Shown here piece after piece: positions 43,233-51,158 of a DNA stretch of 64,000 bases. Each line of letters starts with the position of its first letter. Position 1 is the stretch's first letter. The translations under genes were made by a program, and so were the position numbers. The notes under the pieces are model-generated. The model saw only the letters and a program-made list of their open reading frames with translations, was not told where the DNA came from and did not search any database. Location of the stretch: positions 204,493 to 268,492 of the forward strand of contig JAWKTX010000011.1 of the NCBI GenBank assembly GCA_041398825.1, read 5' to 3'. Source of the DNA: Planctomycetaceae bacterium. GTDB lineage: Bacteria > Planctomycetota > Planctomycetia > Planctomycetales > Planctomycetaceae.

Positions 43233-45065
43233 ATGTCTGACGTCATTGAGAATGCATCCCCAACTGTAACTGAACTGGCTCTGCCGGAATGGTACCCATC
43301 GTGGGCCGTCCGACTTTCACAAGCCTATTTTGCGGGGACGTCCTGCTTCTTCGTTCTTCATGGAAACATCCACGACCTCGTCCCGTGCGAACGTGATGGA
43401 AACACCGAATTCCTGAGTGTTTCCGAGTTCCTTGGAGAGTTCATCTTTGGCCGCTGGGATTTGGTGCTGAAACACAACCTGAGTACGGGACTTCAGGCAC
43501 TCTCCGGTTCAGATAACGCACGTCACCAGGAAATGATGCGAGAACTGACGGCACTATTCGGCCCGTACAGAAACTGGTCGCGCGACCCAGACAATATTCT
43601 CCTGACTCTGGACCAGATGATTGAGCGATACCTGGTAGAAAGTGACCCACGCAAACGCAAACGAATGGCAGTCCTCTTCGACTTTGGACAATACCTCGTC
43701 CCGCCAGGTGACCCGGTGCAAATCTCAGGGCGAATTGCCTCCAGAGTCGTTCGATTCGTTGACTGGGCTCGCAACCCATACATCCGCAGAGTGAACATGG
43801 CTTTCTGCCTGATCGCCGAAAGTCTGTCCGAGGTCAATGAGCGACTGACGGCCAGCCCGTATGTCGCTGCGATTGAAATCCCGATGCCTGACCGAACGGC
43901 CCGCGACAGATTTGTCAGACACAGACTCTCAAATCCATCTGAGACAAAGTCGGACTCCCCGGCGCTCCTTCCATCTGCTCCCGACCCGACCAGACCACAA
44001 GAGGAGCCATTGGACGCCACGCAGTTGATTGCAGGGTCAAATGGCCTGAGCCTGCTGAGTCTCGAACATCTGCTGGCAGATTCAGCCCGCGCTGGAGGTG
44101 TTTCCGCGAAACAGTTTCGCGAAATGAAAAAGACAGCGATCGAGCGACAATGTGGTGGGTACCTCGAGTTCGTGGAACCTCGACATACTCTGGACCTGGT
44201 CGTTGGCCATGAAGCAGCCTGTCGTCGGCTCAGAGAAGATGCAGAGTTGATCTCAAACGGCTACGCCGAAGCATCCCCCATGGGATACTTGTTCTGTGGA
44301 GCAGTGGGCACGGGAAAGACGTTCCTTGCGGAATGCTATGCTGGCTCAATTGGAATCCCGTGTGTGAAACTGAAGAACTTCCGGTCGAAGTACGTGGGCG
44401 AGACGGAAGGGAACCTCCAGAGAGTGCTGACTGTACTCAGAAGTCTGGGACCGGTCGTCGTCATTATCGATGAAGCTGATGCGTCGCTTGGCGACAGAAA
44501 CCAGAATGGCGACTCAGGCACAGGGAGCCGCGTATTCTCAATGATTGCCCAGCAGATGGGAGACACACGCTATCGTGGCCGCATCATCTGGATGCTGCTG
44601 ACATGTCGTCCGGATCTTTTGCCCATCGACCTGAAACGTCAGGGACGAGCAGAAGTGCATATCCCTCTCTTCTATCCGGACAATGACGAAGAAATCCGGG
44701 AAATGTTTCGGGTGATGTGTCGCAAGAACAACATCTCCATCGACCCCTCGGCACTGACATTTCCTCAGAAACATGGTCAGCTAAGTGGTGCAGATATCGA
44801 AAGCATCGTCCTGACTGCAAAAAGAAAGGCACTCCTCGCCCGTCGTGATATCGTGACTGCCCAGGACATACTGGATACTGTGGCTGAATTTATCCCCTCC
44901 GCTCAGGGTATGGAGAAAGAAATGCAGGAGCTGGCTGCTGTTCTGGAATGCACGCAGCTCGACTTTCTGAATGACTCATGGAGAGAATCGATCGAGTCTC
45001 AGGATGGACGATCACGGATGCAGCAAAGAATGACGCACCTGCGAAATCTGATTGAGAGTATGTAG
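43233..45065 (+). CDS. Two-domain AAA ATPase, N-terminal domain degenerate
   Basis: A ~610-residue AAA protein. The C-terminal domain is canonical: GYLFCGAVGTGKTFLAECYA (Walker A), VVVIIDEADASLGDR (Walker B) and LTCRPDLLPIDLKRQGR (sensor/arginine region), closest to FtsH/Cdc48-type modules. The N-terminal ~230 residues (SCFFVLHGNIHDLV, MAVLFDFGQYLVPPGD, AIEIPMPDRTARDRF) read as a second AAA fold without Walker A, so it probably binds no ATP. There is no protease domain or signal peptide. Position after pspA suggests membrane-stress work; ATG at 43143 is an alternative start. Confidence 0.85.
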   Translation: MSDVIENASPTVTELALPEWYPSWAVRLSQAYFAGTSCFFVLHGNIHDLVPCERDGNTEFLSVSEFLGEFIFGRWDLVLKHNLSTGLQALSGSDNARHQEMMRELTALFGPYRNWSRDPDNILLTLDQMIERYLVESDPRKRKRMAVLFDFGQYLVPPGDPVQISGRIASRVVRFVDWARNPYIRRVNMAFCLIAESLSEVNERLTASPYVAAIEIPMPDRTARDRFVRHRLSNPSETKSDSPALLPSAPDPTRPQEEPLDATQLIAGSNGLSLLSLEHLLADSARAGGVSAKQFREMKKTAIERQCGGYLEFVEPRHTLDLVVGHEAACRRLREDAELISNGYAEASPMGYLFCGAVGTGKTFLAECYAGSIGIPCVKLKNFRSKYVGETEGNLQRVLTVLRSLGPVVVIIDEADASLGDRNQNGDSGTGSRVFSMIAQQMGDTRYRGRIIWMLLTCRPDLLPIDLKRQGRAEVHIPLFYPDNDEEIREMFRVMCRKNNISIDPSALTFPQKHGQLSGADIESIVLTAKRKALLARRDIVTAQDILDTVAEFIPSAQGMEKEMQELAAVLECTQLDFLNDSWRESIESQDGRSRMQQRMTHLRNLIESM

Positions 45066-45195
45066 CAAATGACCTACCCCCGGGCGGAATCAAATTCCTG
45101 ATTTCAAAGCGATTCACGTGCAGAGCACGTGCAACACAGATAACATCCACCTCTACAACTCCACGTAGAAAACTTCTCATTAAGGTTCTTGAACA

Positions 45196-45483
45196 ATGGC
45201 ACGAAAAAGCTGGGTCGATCCGGACACAAATGAACCATTGATCGACGACTATGCAAAGAAGCTTCAGACTTTCGCGACGGCGTTTTCGGACGGCGTCATT
45301 TCAGAACAGGAAATCAGCGATCAGGAGGCCAGACTTGTTGACCTGATGAAGGAAATCGAACCACTGCTGGATGACCAAACGCACGCCAAAGTCACGCGTT
45401 TGCTCTGCGAACTCACCGCCTATGACATCATGCAGTTCGTTTTTGAGATGCAACAAACGAGAGCCGCGGCATTTCGCGGATAA
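45196..45483 (+). CDS. Small conserved-looking protein after the AAA gene
   Basis: I do not recognise this 95-residue protein. It is predicted helical and acidic (YAKKLQTFATAFSDGVISEQEISDQEARLVDLMKEIEPLLDD) and ends in YDIMQFVFEMQQTR. It has no cysteine cluster or membrane span. It lies 130 bases after the AAA ATPase on the same strand with AAGGTTCTTG upstream of its ATG. A regulatory or adaptor role for that ATPase is a guess from position. Confidence 0.7.
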   Translation: MARKSWVDPDTNEPLIDDYAKKLQTFATAFSDGVISEQEISDQEARLVDLMKEIEPLLDDQTHAKVTRLLCELTAYDIMQFVFEMQQTRAAAFRG

Positions 45484-45499
45484 CGTCGCTGTACCACTG

Positions 45500-45526
45500 T
45501 CGCACTCCCGCACAACGGGAGTGCGA
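45500..45526. terminator. Hairpin between convergent genes
   Basis: A perfect 11-bp stem (TCGCACTCCCG/CGGGAGTGCGA) with CACAA loop lies 14 bases after the small gene's stop. There is no T-run on either side, so factor-independent termination is uncertain. Confidence 0.55.
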
Positions 45527-45546
45527 GAGCACCAACGCGGACCGCC

Positions 45547-45584
45547 CGTTTATCTGACAGTGCCGCGTTTATCTGACAGCGCTG
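45547..45584. repeat. Two-unit 19-bp tandem repeat at the GT4 stop codon
   Basis: CGTTTATCTGACAG recurs with a period of 19 bases (45547 and 45566). The GT4 stop codon (TAA read on the minus strand, 45569-45571) lies in the second unit, so the duplication may have followed or shaped the 3' end of that gene. Confidence 0.8.
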
Positions 45585-46732
45585 CGTAGTACCTCTTCGT
45601 AGACCAGGCGTATCTGCTCGGTCATGTGCCGATGGCAGAATCGAGTGCTGCAGTGCGTTCTGCCGTTTTGCCCAAGGCGAATTCTTAGCGCGGGGTCTGA
45701 GGCTAACCGAATGACAGCCTCTTCCAGTTTTTTTGTATTTCGAACGGGAACCAGAAGACCCGTCTGCTCGTGAATACAAACTTCAGGCGCTCCATCGTTA
45801 TCGAAACTGATGATCGGTTTGCCCGCAAGCGATCCCTGCGGCAACACCCTCGCAAGCCCCTCCCAGACACTGGTATGCACAACCATATCAGAGGCATGGA
45901 TGTAGCTGCCAACGTCTTCAGGGGAAATCAGTCCCGTGAAAATGAAGTGCTGATCCAACCCCATTCCCCGAATTCTTTGCTGAAACTCGTCCCGCAGTAC
46001 TCCATCTCCAACCAGTACAAATCGGACATTCGGGACAGCGTTCACAATGGCCGGGGCAGCGTCAAGCAGGTATTCGTGCCCTTTCAGGTGAAAGAGTCGA
46101 GCCACTTTGGTGACGACGACATGTTCCGGATGCAAACCCAGTTCCCGGCGAAACTCCAACGGATCTCGCGTTGAATTAAGAAAATTCTGTGTCTCCATTC
46201 CACTGTAGATCGTCGTGAATTTGTCAGCGCTCGCAATACCCGCCTGCACATACTGATTCGACATCGCATCGCAAACACTGATGAATCGCTGGCACCAGCG
46301 CGCCGCCATCCGCTCAGCCTGTCGATAACACCAATGCAGGACGGCCGGTTGTCCGTAATGAAAAGACGCACCATGAATCGTATGCACCGCAGGAATTCCA
46401 AGTCGGTGAGCCGCATAGCGTCCAAGAATTCCCGCCTTCGAACTGTGCGTGTGGACCACATCCGGCGCGAATTCTTTCAACTGCCGGATGATCGCCCGAA
46501 GAGCTCTCATATCTTTTGCAGGAGACAGAGACCGATGAAGGTCTTGCAGGACTCGCACGTCCAATTCCCTGGCCATTGCGCGAGGTATCAGAGTTCCCTC
46601 CGGCCCCAACCCCGGGCCCGTGATCAGGCAAACCTGATCACCGTGAAGGTGGTGCTGGTCGTCCACGCTGTAAAGCGTGTTCTCCTGAGCGCCTCCGAGA
46701 ATCAGGCGGGTAATAATATGGGCCACACGCAT
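45569..46732 (-). CDS. GT4 family glycosyltransferase
   Basis: A 387-residue GT-B fold glycosyltransferase. N-terminal MRVAHIITRLILGGAQENTL, then DVVHTHSSKAGILGRYAAHRLGIPAVHTIHG; the C-terminal donor domain has VGDGVLRDEFQQRIRGMGL, FTGLISPEDVGSYIHASDMVVHTSVWEGLARVLPQGSLAGKP (the E-x7-E motif region) and DGAPEVCIHEQTGLLVP. It likely adds a sugar to a surface polysaccharide or lipid. I choose the ATG at 46732; the ATG at 46756 lies in the T-tract of the preceding terminator. Confidence 0.92.
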   Translation of the reverse strand: MRVAHIITRLILGGAQENTLYSVDDQHHLHGDQVCLITGPGLGPEGTLIPRAMARELDVRVLQDLHRSLSPAKDMRALRAIIRQLKEFAPDVVHTHSSKAGILGRYAAHRLGIPAVHTIHGASFHYGQPAVLHWCYRQAERMAARWCQRFISVCDAMSNQYVQAGIASADKFTTIYSGMETQNFLNSTRDPLEFRRELGLHPEHVVVTKVARLFHLKGHEYLLDAAPAIVNAVPNVRFVLVGDGVLRDEFQQRIRGMGLDQHFIFTGLISPEDVGSYIHASDMVVHTSVWEGLARVLPQGSLAGKPIISFDNDGAPEVCIHEQTGLLVPVRNTKKLEEAVIRLASDPALRIRLGQNGRTHCSTRFCHRHMTEQIRLVYEEVLRSAVR

Positions 46733-46755
46733 CAAATAACGCTCATCGATATTCA

Positions 46756-46795
46756 TGAAAAAAGCGAGCTGCAGCTTTCTGGGCTACGGCTCGCT
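46756..46795 (-). terminator. Rho-independent terminator of the glycine-rich operon
   Basis: On the minus strand AGCGAGC pairs with GCTCGCT and is followed by TTTTTTC. It lies 45 bases after the last gene of the three-gene minus-strand operon and overlaps the leader of the GT4 gene. Confidence 0.85.
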
Positions 46796-46839
46796 AAGAA
46801 ATCAAACCAGAGAATTCACGAAGCGAAGTCAGAGCAAGT

Positions 46840-49197
46840 CTATTCGCCCCCGGACATGCCACCCATACCTCCGCTGCGGCCACCACGCCCTCGGCCTCGG
46901 CGATTGTCTCGGCGACTGCCACCACTGAGTGGATCACCATATCCCATTCCGCCGTCGTAGCCTCCGCTTCCCATTTCGCCACCATAATCGCCAAATGGAT
47001 CGTTACCGGGATCCGGCATGTCACTCTTTCGCCAGCCGATTTTCTCGTACTCCTTGATCAGGAATTCGATATCCCCTTTGTCCTCATTGCGTTCCCGGTC
47101 AGCATCTCCCACGGACCGAGTCGCGAGTGAACCATTCGGCGTCAGAACGGTGATTTGATCAGCCATTCTGTATGAACTTCGACCGAGAAATGCTTTCAGG
47201 TCCGGATGCTCACTGCCATTCAAAACTCCCCCTTCGCTCACGCCGCACAGGATATCGCGAGATTTAACTTCGACAGGCACTCGATCCAGAACGCTCTTCG
47301 AAAGGTCGACAGCATCTGTTTCTTTGTGACCACCAATTCTCACGCCAACCGGTACCTGAAGATCGACCATCACTGGCGTACCCAGTGATTGCGCTTCGTA
47401 GTAAACAGATACGTCCGCTCTTTCACCAGTTTGCCCTGCGACCTTATTCACGTAATAGCGATACTCAGACGGCACAAACACAGGAGCAGTTGGCACACTC
47501 CATTCCGACATAATCGTCTTCTGTGAAGAAAGCTCTGGCTGTTCGAGTTGATCAACGGGGACGTTGAAGTTTGGATTATTCAGTTCTAATCGAATGCGAT
47601 AGATGTACTGTTGACCGCGTTCGACAGTGAAGTCCATGAACCGCACAAGCAGCAGTCGACCAGCCGGCGTCTCGAACAGTTTCCGCCGCATTTCTTTGAG
47701 TTTTTCCTCGTCGACCTTCCCACCCTTGCCGGGTTGGATGCCAGGTGCTGAGCCCATCATCCCTGCGCCCATCATATCTGACCCGTACTCGCCCATCACA
47801 TCGTTGTAGAAATCTTCGCCGCCGCCGTTTCCATAGAGATCCCCAAACAATTCGTTCGCGTTCCCTTTGTAGCCGGAGAAACCCTTCTTTTCAGCTCGGG
47901 CTGGAGGCATCTTCGCCTTACGCTCAGCGGCTTCCTGAGCCAGTTTCTCATCACGTTTACGGACGAGCTCCTTCTCTTCCTCACTCAGTTCAAAGTCCGA
48001 AATCAGTTTGTGGGAAGCCTGTGAATTACTCCAGCGGCCCTGAGCAAGTCGAGGCAGTGGCATCGTAATTACCGGGCGGGTGACCCGCGGATCGACAATC
48101 TCCAGGTCAAATCCCAGCGATTCCTCCAGAATTTCTGCCAGGTCCTCAACCAATACTGGTTCCCATTCGCCCGCCCATGGATCCAATGATGCCAGGGCCT
48201 GCTTCCGCTCGACATGAATTTCCACAAAATCTTCTGCGTATCGGGCAGCACGAGGGTCTGACGCAGGAATGTGCAGGGCGTCTGCTATTTTCTTGGTTTG
48301 CTCTCGCAGATCAAAAACGTACCGGACCGAAACGCCTGCAGCAAATCGGATGCGTTTTTCCTTGATGTTCGTCCCGAGCATTCCTCCATACATGCCGCCT
48401 TCACCGTACATGTCTCCATACATTTCACCACCACCATAACCGTCTCCGTACATGTCGCCACCGGAGCCTGGGTCTCCCATGCCCATGCCAGGACCACCCA
48501 TGCCCATACCCGGTCCGCCAAGTCCTGGTCCGCCAAGGCCTGGACCGCCTAATCCGGCACCACCCAATCCGGGTCCACCGCCAAGCCCAAGTCCCGGGCC
48601 ACCCAGACCGCTGCCGTATTCTGAGCCCATTCCTGCACCGCCAGTGCCTGTTCCTGCCAGCGCACCGAAACGTTCTCTGCGGCGTTTATCTTCGTCACTT
48701 TCTTCGTCAACGGGTTTTCCATCCGAGCCTTCCGGATCTGCTGGATTATCCAGAGCTTCTTCCTCGTCTTCGTCCACGTCAACCAGAGCGATCGGCTGGG
48801 AAATAGCGGTCTGTTCAGGACTCACCGGTGACAGAACCAGGACCGCACCTCGCTTCTCTCTGACCGGGTTCAACGGCGGATTGAAAGCAATGGACGGTGC
48901 AAACTGATCCACGTCTTTGTTGGGGGCAGACATACGAGCCACCAGTTCAGAGACGTTCGGCGTCTGATTAAACGATTCCTGGTCTGTCTCTGGCCAGGTA
49001 TTCTGGGGACTTTCCATCGCCCGCTTCGTGTCATCGGCAATTTTCTGCATCTCACCAACGGTTCGATCTGCCCCGAACCAACTGGCCGATGCCAGCCCCA
49101 TGAGCGACAGCAGTGCAATTAAGCCCGCGCCAAGTTTTTCACCATGATTCAGGAAGAAAACCTTGGCATCGAAGCCTTTTCCTTTGGACTTTTTCAT
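46840..49197 (-). CDS. Glycine-rich membrane-anchored protein, third gene of the PilM operon
   Basis: I do not recognise a named family for this ~785-residue protein. It has one N-terminal span (LGAGLIALLSLMGLASASWF), an acidic linker and a tract of ~95 residues of GGPGLGGPGLGG type ending in DMYGDGYGGGEMYGDMYGEGGMYGG. A structured region follows (RIRFAAGVSVRYVFDLREQTKKIADAL), then another Gly/Met patch, a beta-rich domain (FMDFTVERGQQYIYRIRLELNNPNF) and a Gly/Arg C-terminal tail. It shares the DMYG tracts with the two genes upstream in the operon, which suggests one assembly. Gene order suggests a PilO/PilP-like role. Confidence 0.75.
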   Translation of the reverse strand: MKKSKGKGFDAKVFFLNHGEKLGAGLIALLSLMGLASASWFGADRTVGEMQKIADDTKRAMESPQNTWPETDQESFNQTPNVSELVARMSAPNKDVDQFAPSIAFNPPLNPVREKRGAVLVLSPVSPEQTAISQPIALVDVDEDEEEALDNPADPEGSDGKPVDEESDEDKRRRERFGALAGTGTGGAGMGSEYGSGLGGPGLGLGGGPGLGGAGLGGPGLGGPGLGGPGMGMGGPGMGMGDPGSGGDMYGDGYGGGEMYGDMYGEGGMYGGMLGTNIKEKRIRFAAGVSVRYVFDLREQTKKIADALHIPASDPRAARYAEDFVEIHVERKQALASLDPWAGEWEPVLVEDLAEILEESLGFDLEIVDPRVTRPVITMPLPRLAQGRWSNSQASHKLISDFELSEEEKELVRKRDEKLAQEAAERKAKMPPARAEKKGFSGYKGNANELFGDLYGNGGGEDFYNDVMGEYGSDMMGAGMMGSAPGIQPGKGGKVDEEKLKEMRRKLFETPAGRLLLVRFMDFTVERGQQYIYRIRLELNNPNFNVPVDQLEQPELSSQKTIMSEWSVPTAPVFVPSEYRYYVNKVAGQTGERADVSVYYEAQSLGTPVMVDLQVPVGVRIGGHKETDAVDLSKSVLDRVPVEVKSRDILCGVSEGGVLNGSEHPDLKAFLGRSSYRMADQITVLTPNGSLATRSVGDADRERNEDKGDIEFLIKEYEKIGWRKSDMPDPGNDPFGDYGGEMGSGGYDGGMGYGDPLSGGSRRDNRRGRGRGGRSGGMGGMSGGE

Positions 49198-49271
49198 CTT
49201 CTCGTTCCCATCACCTTTGAGGCCGCCAGATTTCGTATACCTGATTTGCAATCACTCTGATCCAGATGCCG

Positions 49272-51065
49272 CTATTGGTTTCCGTCTACTGCGTCGCCGG
49301 GCGTGGACTCCACCGATCCGTCAGATGGCGAACCAGCATCGGCCGCATTTCCTGGATCAGTTGAACTTCCGGAATTCTCTGTCGCTGCATCAGGCAAGGT
49401 CTCTGCCGGTGGGCTCGAATCACCCGTTCCATCTGAAGATTCCGAACCATCGGTCACTTCAGGAACGGCGGTATTGCCGCCAGCTTCCATCGACTCCTCA
49501 CCCGCAGCAGCTTCTGTTTCCGATTGAGCTTCGCGTTCTTCCGGAGTTTCATAGATGGTCATCAACCCCCCAACCCGCAATTCCACAAGAGCGGGATCCT
49601 GCATCGCCGCCGACAACACCTGCTGGCCAGTCTTTGCTTCCGCACCGCCTGCGAATCCGGCACCGTAGCCATCACTGCCGTAGCCTTCTCCGCCAAAGCC
49701 ATCACTTCCAAAGCCAGGATCTTCGCCGAACTGGCCAGCTCCGGGAACACCACCGAGTGGATCACCCATTTCACCAGCGTACCCGCTGCCGTACATATCC
49801 GACCCCATGCCGGATCCCATATCGGAACCCATATCAGGTCCGCCGAGCCCTTCCATACCACCACCACCGCCGAAACCACCACCACTCATCGCGGGGCCCG
49901 TGGTCGTTTTCAGATCAACACGTACGATTTCGACGGGAAAGTCAGAAGTCGTCAATTCTGCCAGAAGTCGCGCGATCTGGTCTTCCCGAATCTTGACGTG
50001 CAAAAAGAACGCCCGTGTTTTGTATCCAAGATTCTCAGCATCATGCACGTACCTTTTCTCTTCCGCCTTGGCTCCGCCGATGCCACCGCTTCCTCCGAAC
50101 CCACCGCCGCCGTACATGTCGGAGTTCATTTCACCGAGCCCCATTTCCATACCGCCCATGCCACCCATGCCGGCTCCCGCACCACCACTTGAATCCGGTC
50201 CGAATTCTTCGGACAGGAAATCCATTCCGAAACTGCCTTCGAAAGCAGCCCAGGGGCCTGATCCTGTACGAGCAGATCCGTACATGTCACCCTCGCCACC
50301 TTCGCCACCACCAGTGGAGAGGCCAAATCCTCCGCTGGATCCGCCGAAGCCGCCAGGCATTCCCATACCGCCTGCGGCACCACCGACAGGAGCAGGAGAG
50401 GCCTCAGGGTCGCCACCACGCAATCGCAATGCCACGATTTGGCGAAGGGATGATTCTGTGATTCGATTGGCGCCACTATTGACGCGGGACAGCGAAGACA
50501 GCAGCGACTTCAACAGCCACAGGTCTTCCTGATTCTTCCAGATCTCATCAGACAACGGTTTCTTATTTCGCCAGGTGTTGTACGGCTTGTGAGTGATCGC
50601 CTGCTTATTGACCAGCACCAGCCCGCTACCATCCTTCATGTCAAACGGATCAACGATCTCCAGCAGTTCATCAAACTGCTTTCCGTAACCGACTCCCCAC
50701 TTACCGCGAGTGACCACATTGGGGATCTTCTCGCCGAACGCGATTCCCTTCATGTCGGCCGCGATCGTTTCCGGCCACACACGAACCTCCTTCTGTCGTT
50801 GCCAAAGACTGCGAGACGATTTTTCGTACGCAGTCACGTCCTGATCATTCTTTGCCTTCGCGGCTTCAATCCACTTCTGATTCGGCGCATTCGCGCCTTC
50901 TTTTGCTTTCGTGAATGAAGCCTCAATGGAAGATTTCCGGGCCGTTGTCGCTTCGGCAAGACTCCCGCTCGCCATCCACCAGCCGACGACCACAAAAATG
51001 ACAGACAATACAAAGCAAATCCAGTAATGGTGCTTTATGAGTGGCTTGAGTTGGTCCATGTTCAC
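49272..51065 (-). CDS. Glycine-rich single-span protein, second gene of the PilM operon (PilO-like position)
   Basis: A 597-residue protein with one N-terminal span (residues ~15-32) and a periplasmic part: a helical stretch (~38-100), a ~100-residue folded region, two long glycine-rich tracts (~227-332 and ~392-475) with GDMYG and SDMYG motifs, and between them a small domain (YKTRAFFLHVKIREDQIARLLAELTTSDFPVEIVRVDL) like a ferredoxin-type fold. The C-terminal ~90 residues are Ser/Glu/Asp-rich. Span, coiled coil and small alpha/beta domain fit the PilO plan, but sequence likeness is weak. It lies 93 bases downstream of the PilM gene. Confidence 0.7.
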   Translation of the reverse strand: MNMDQLKPLIKHHYWICFVLSVIFVVVGWWMASGSLAEATTARKSSIEASFTKAKEGANAPNQKWIEAAKAKNDQDVTAYEKSSRSLWQRQKEVRVWPETIAADMKGIAFGEKIPNVVTRGKWGVGYGKQFDELLEIVDPFDMKDGSGLVLVNKQAITHKPYNTWRNKKPLSDEIWKNQEDLWLLKSLLSSLSRVNSGANRITESSLRQIVALRLRGGDPEASPAPVGGAAGGMGMPGGFGGSSGGFGLSTGGGEGGEGDMYGSARTGSGPWAAFEGSFGMDFLSEEFGPDSSGGAGAGMGGMGGMEMGLGEMNSDMYGGGGFGGSGGIGGAKAEEKRYVHDAENLGYKTRAFFLHVKIREDQIARLLAELTTSDFPVEIVRVDLKTTTGPAMSGGGFGGGGGMEGLGGPDMGSDMGSGMGSDMYGSGYAGEMGDPLGGVPGAGQFGEDPGFGSDGFGGEGYGSDGYGAGFAGGAEAKTGQQVLSAAMQDPALVELRVGGLMTIYETPEEREAQSETEAAAGEESMEAGGNTAVPEVTDGSESSDGTGDSSPPAETLPDAATENSGSSTDPGNAADAGSPSDGSVESTPGDAVDGNQ

Positions 51066-51158
51066 ATTTCCTGAAGAAGGCCACGTCAGTTCTGGCCAAA
51101 ACGAGGAGAAACCTCGAGAGAAACAATATGCGAGAGCGGCAACCTGAATCCTGGCAGA

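Noticed and set aside
49807..50532. Proline-rich plus-strand frames under the glycine-rich genes
   Set aside because: Pro/Ser-rich peptides are the expected complement of GGN/GGC-type glycine codons; no independent start signals.
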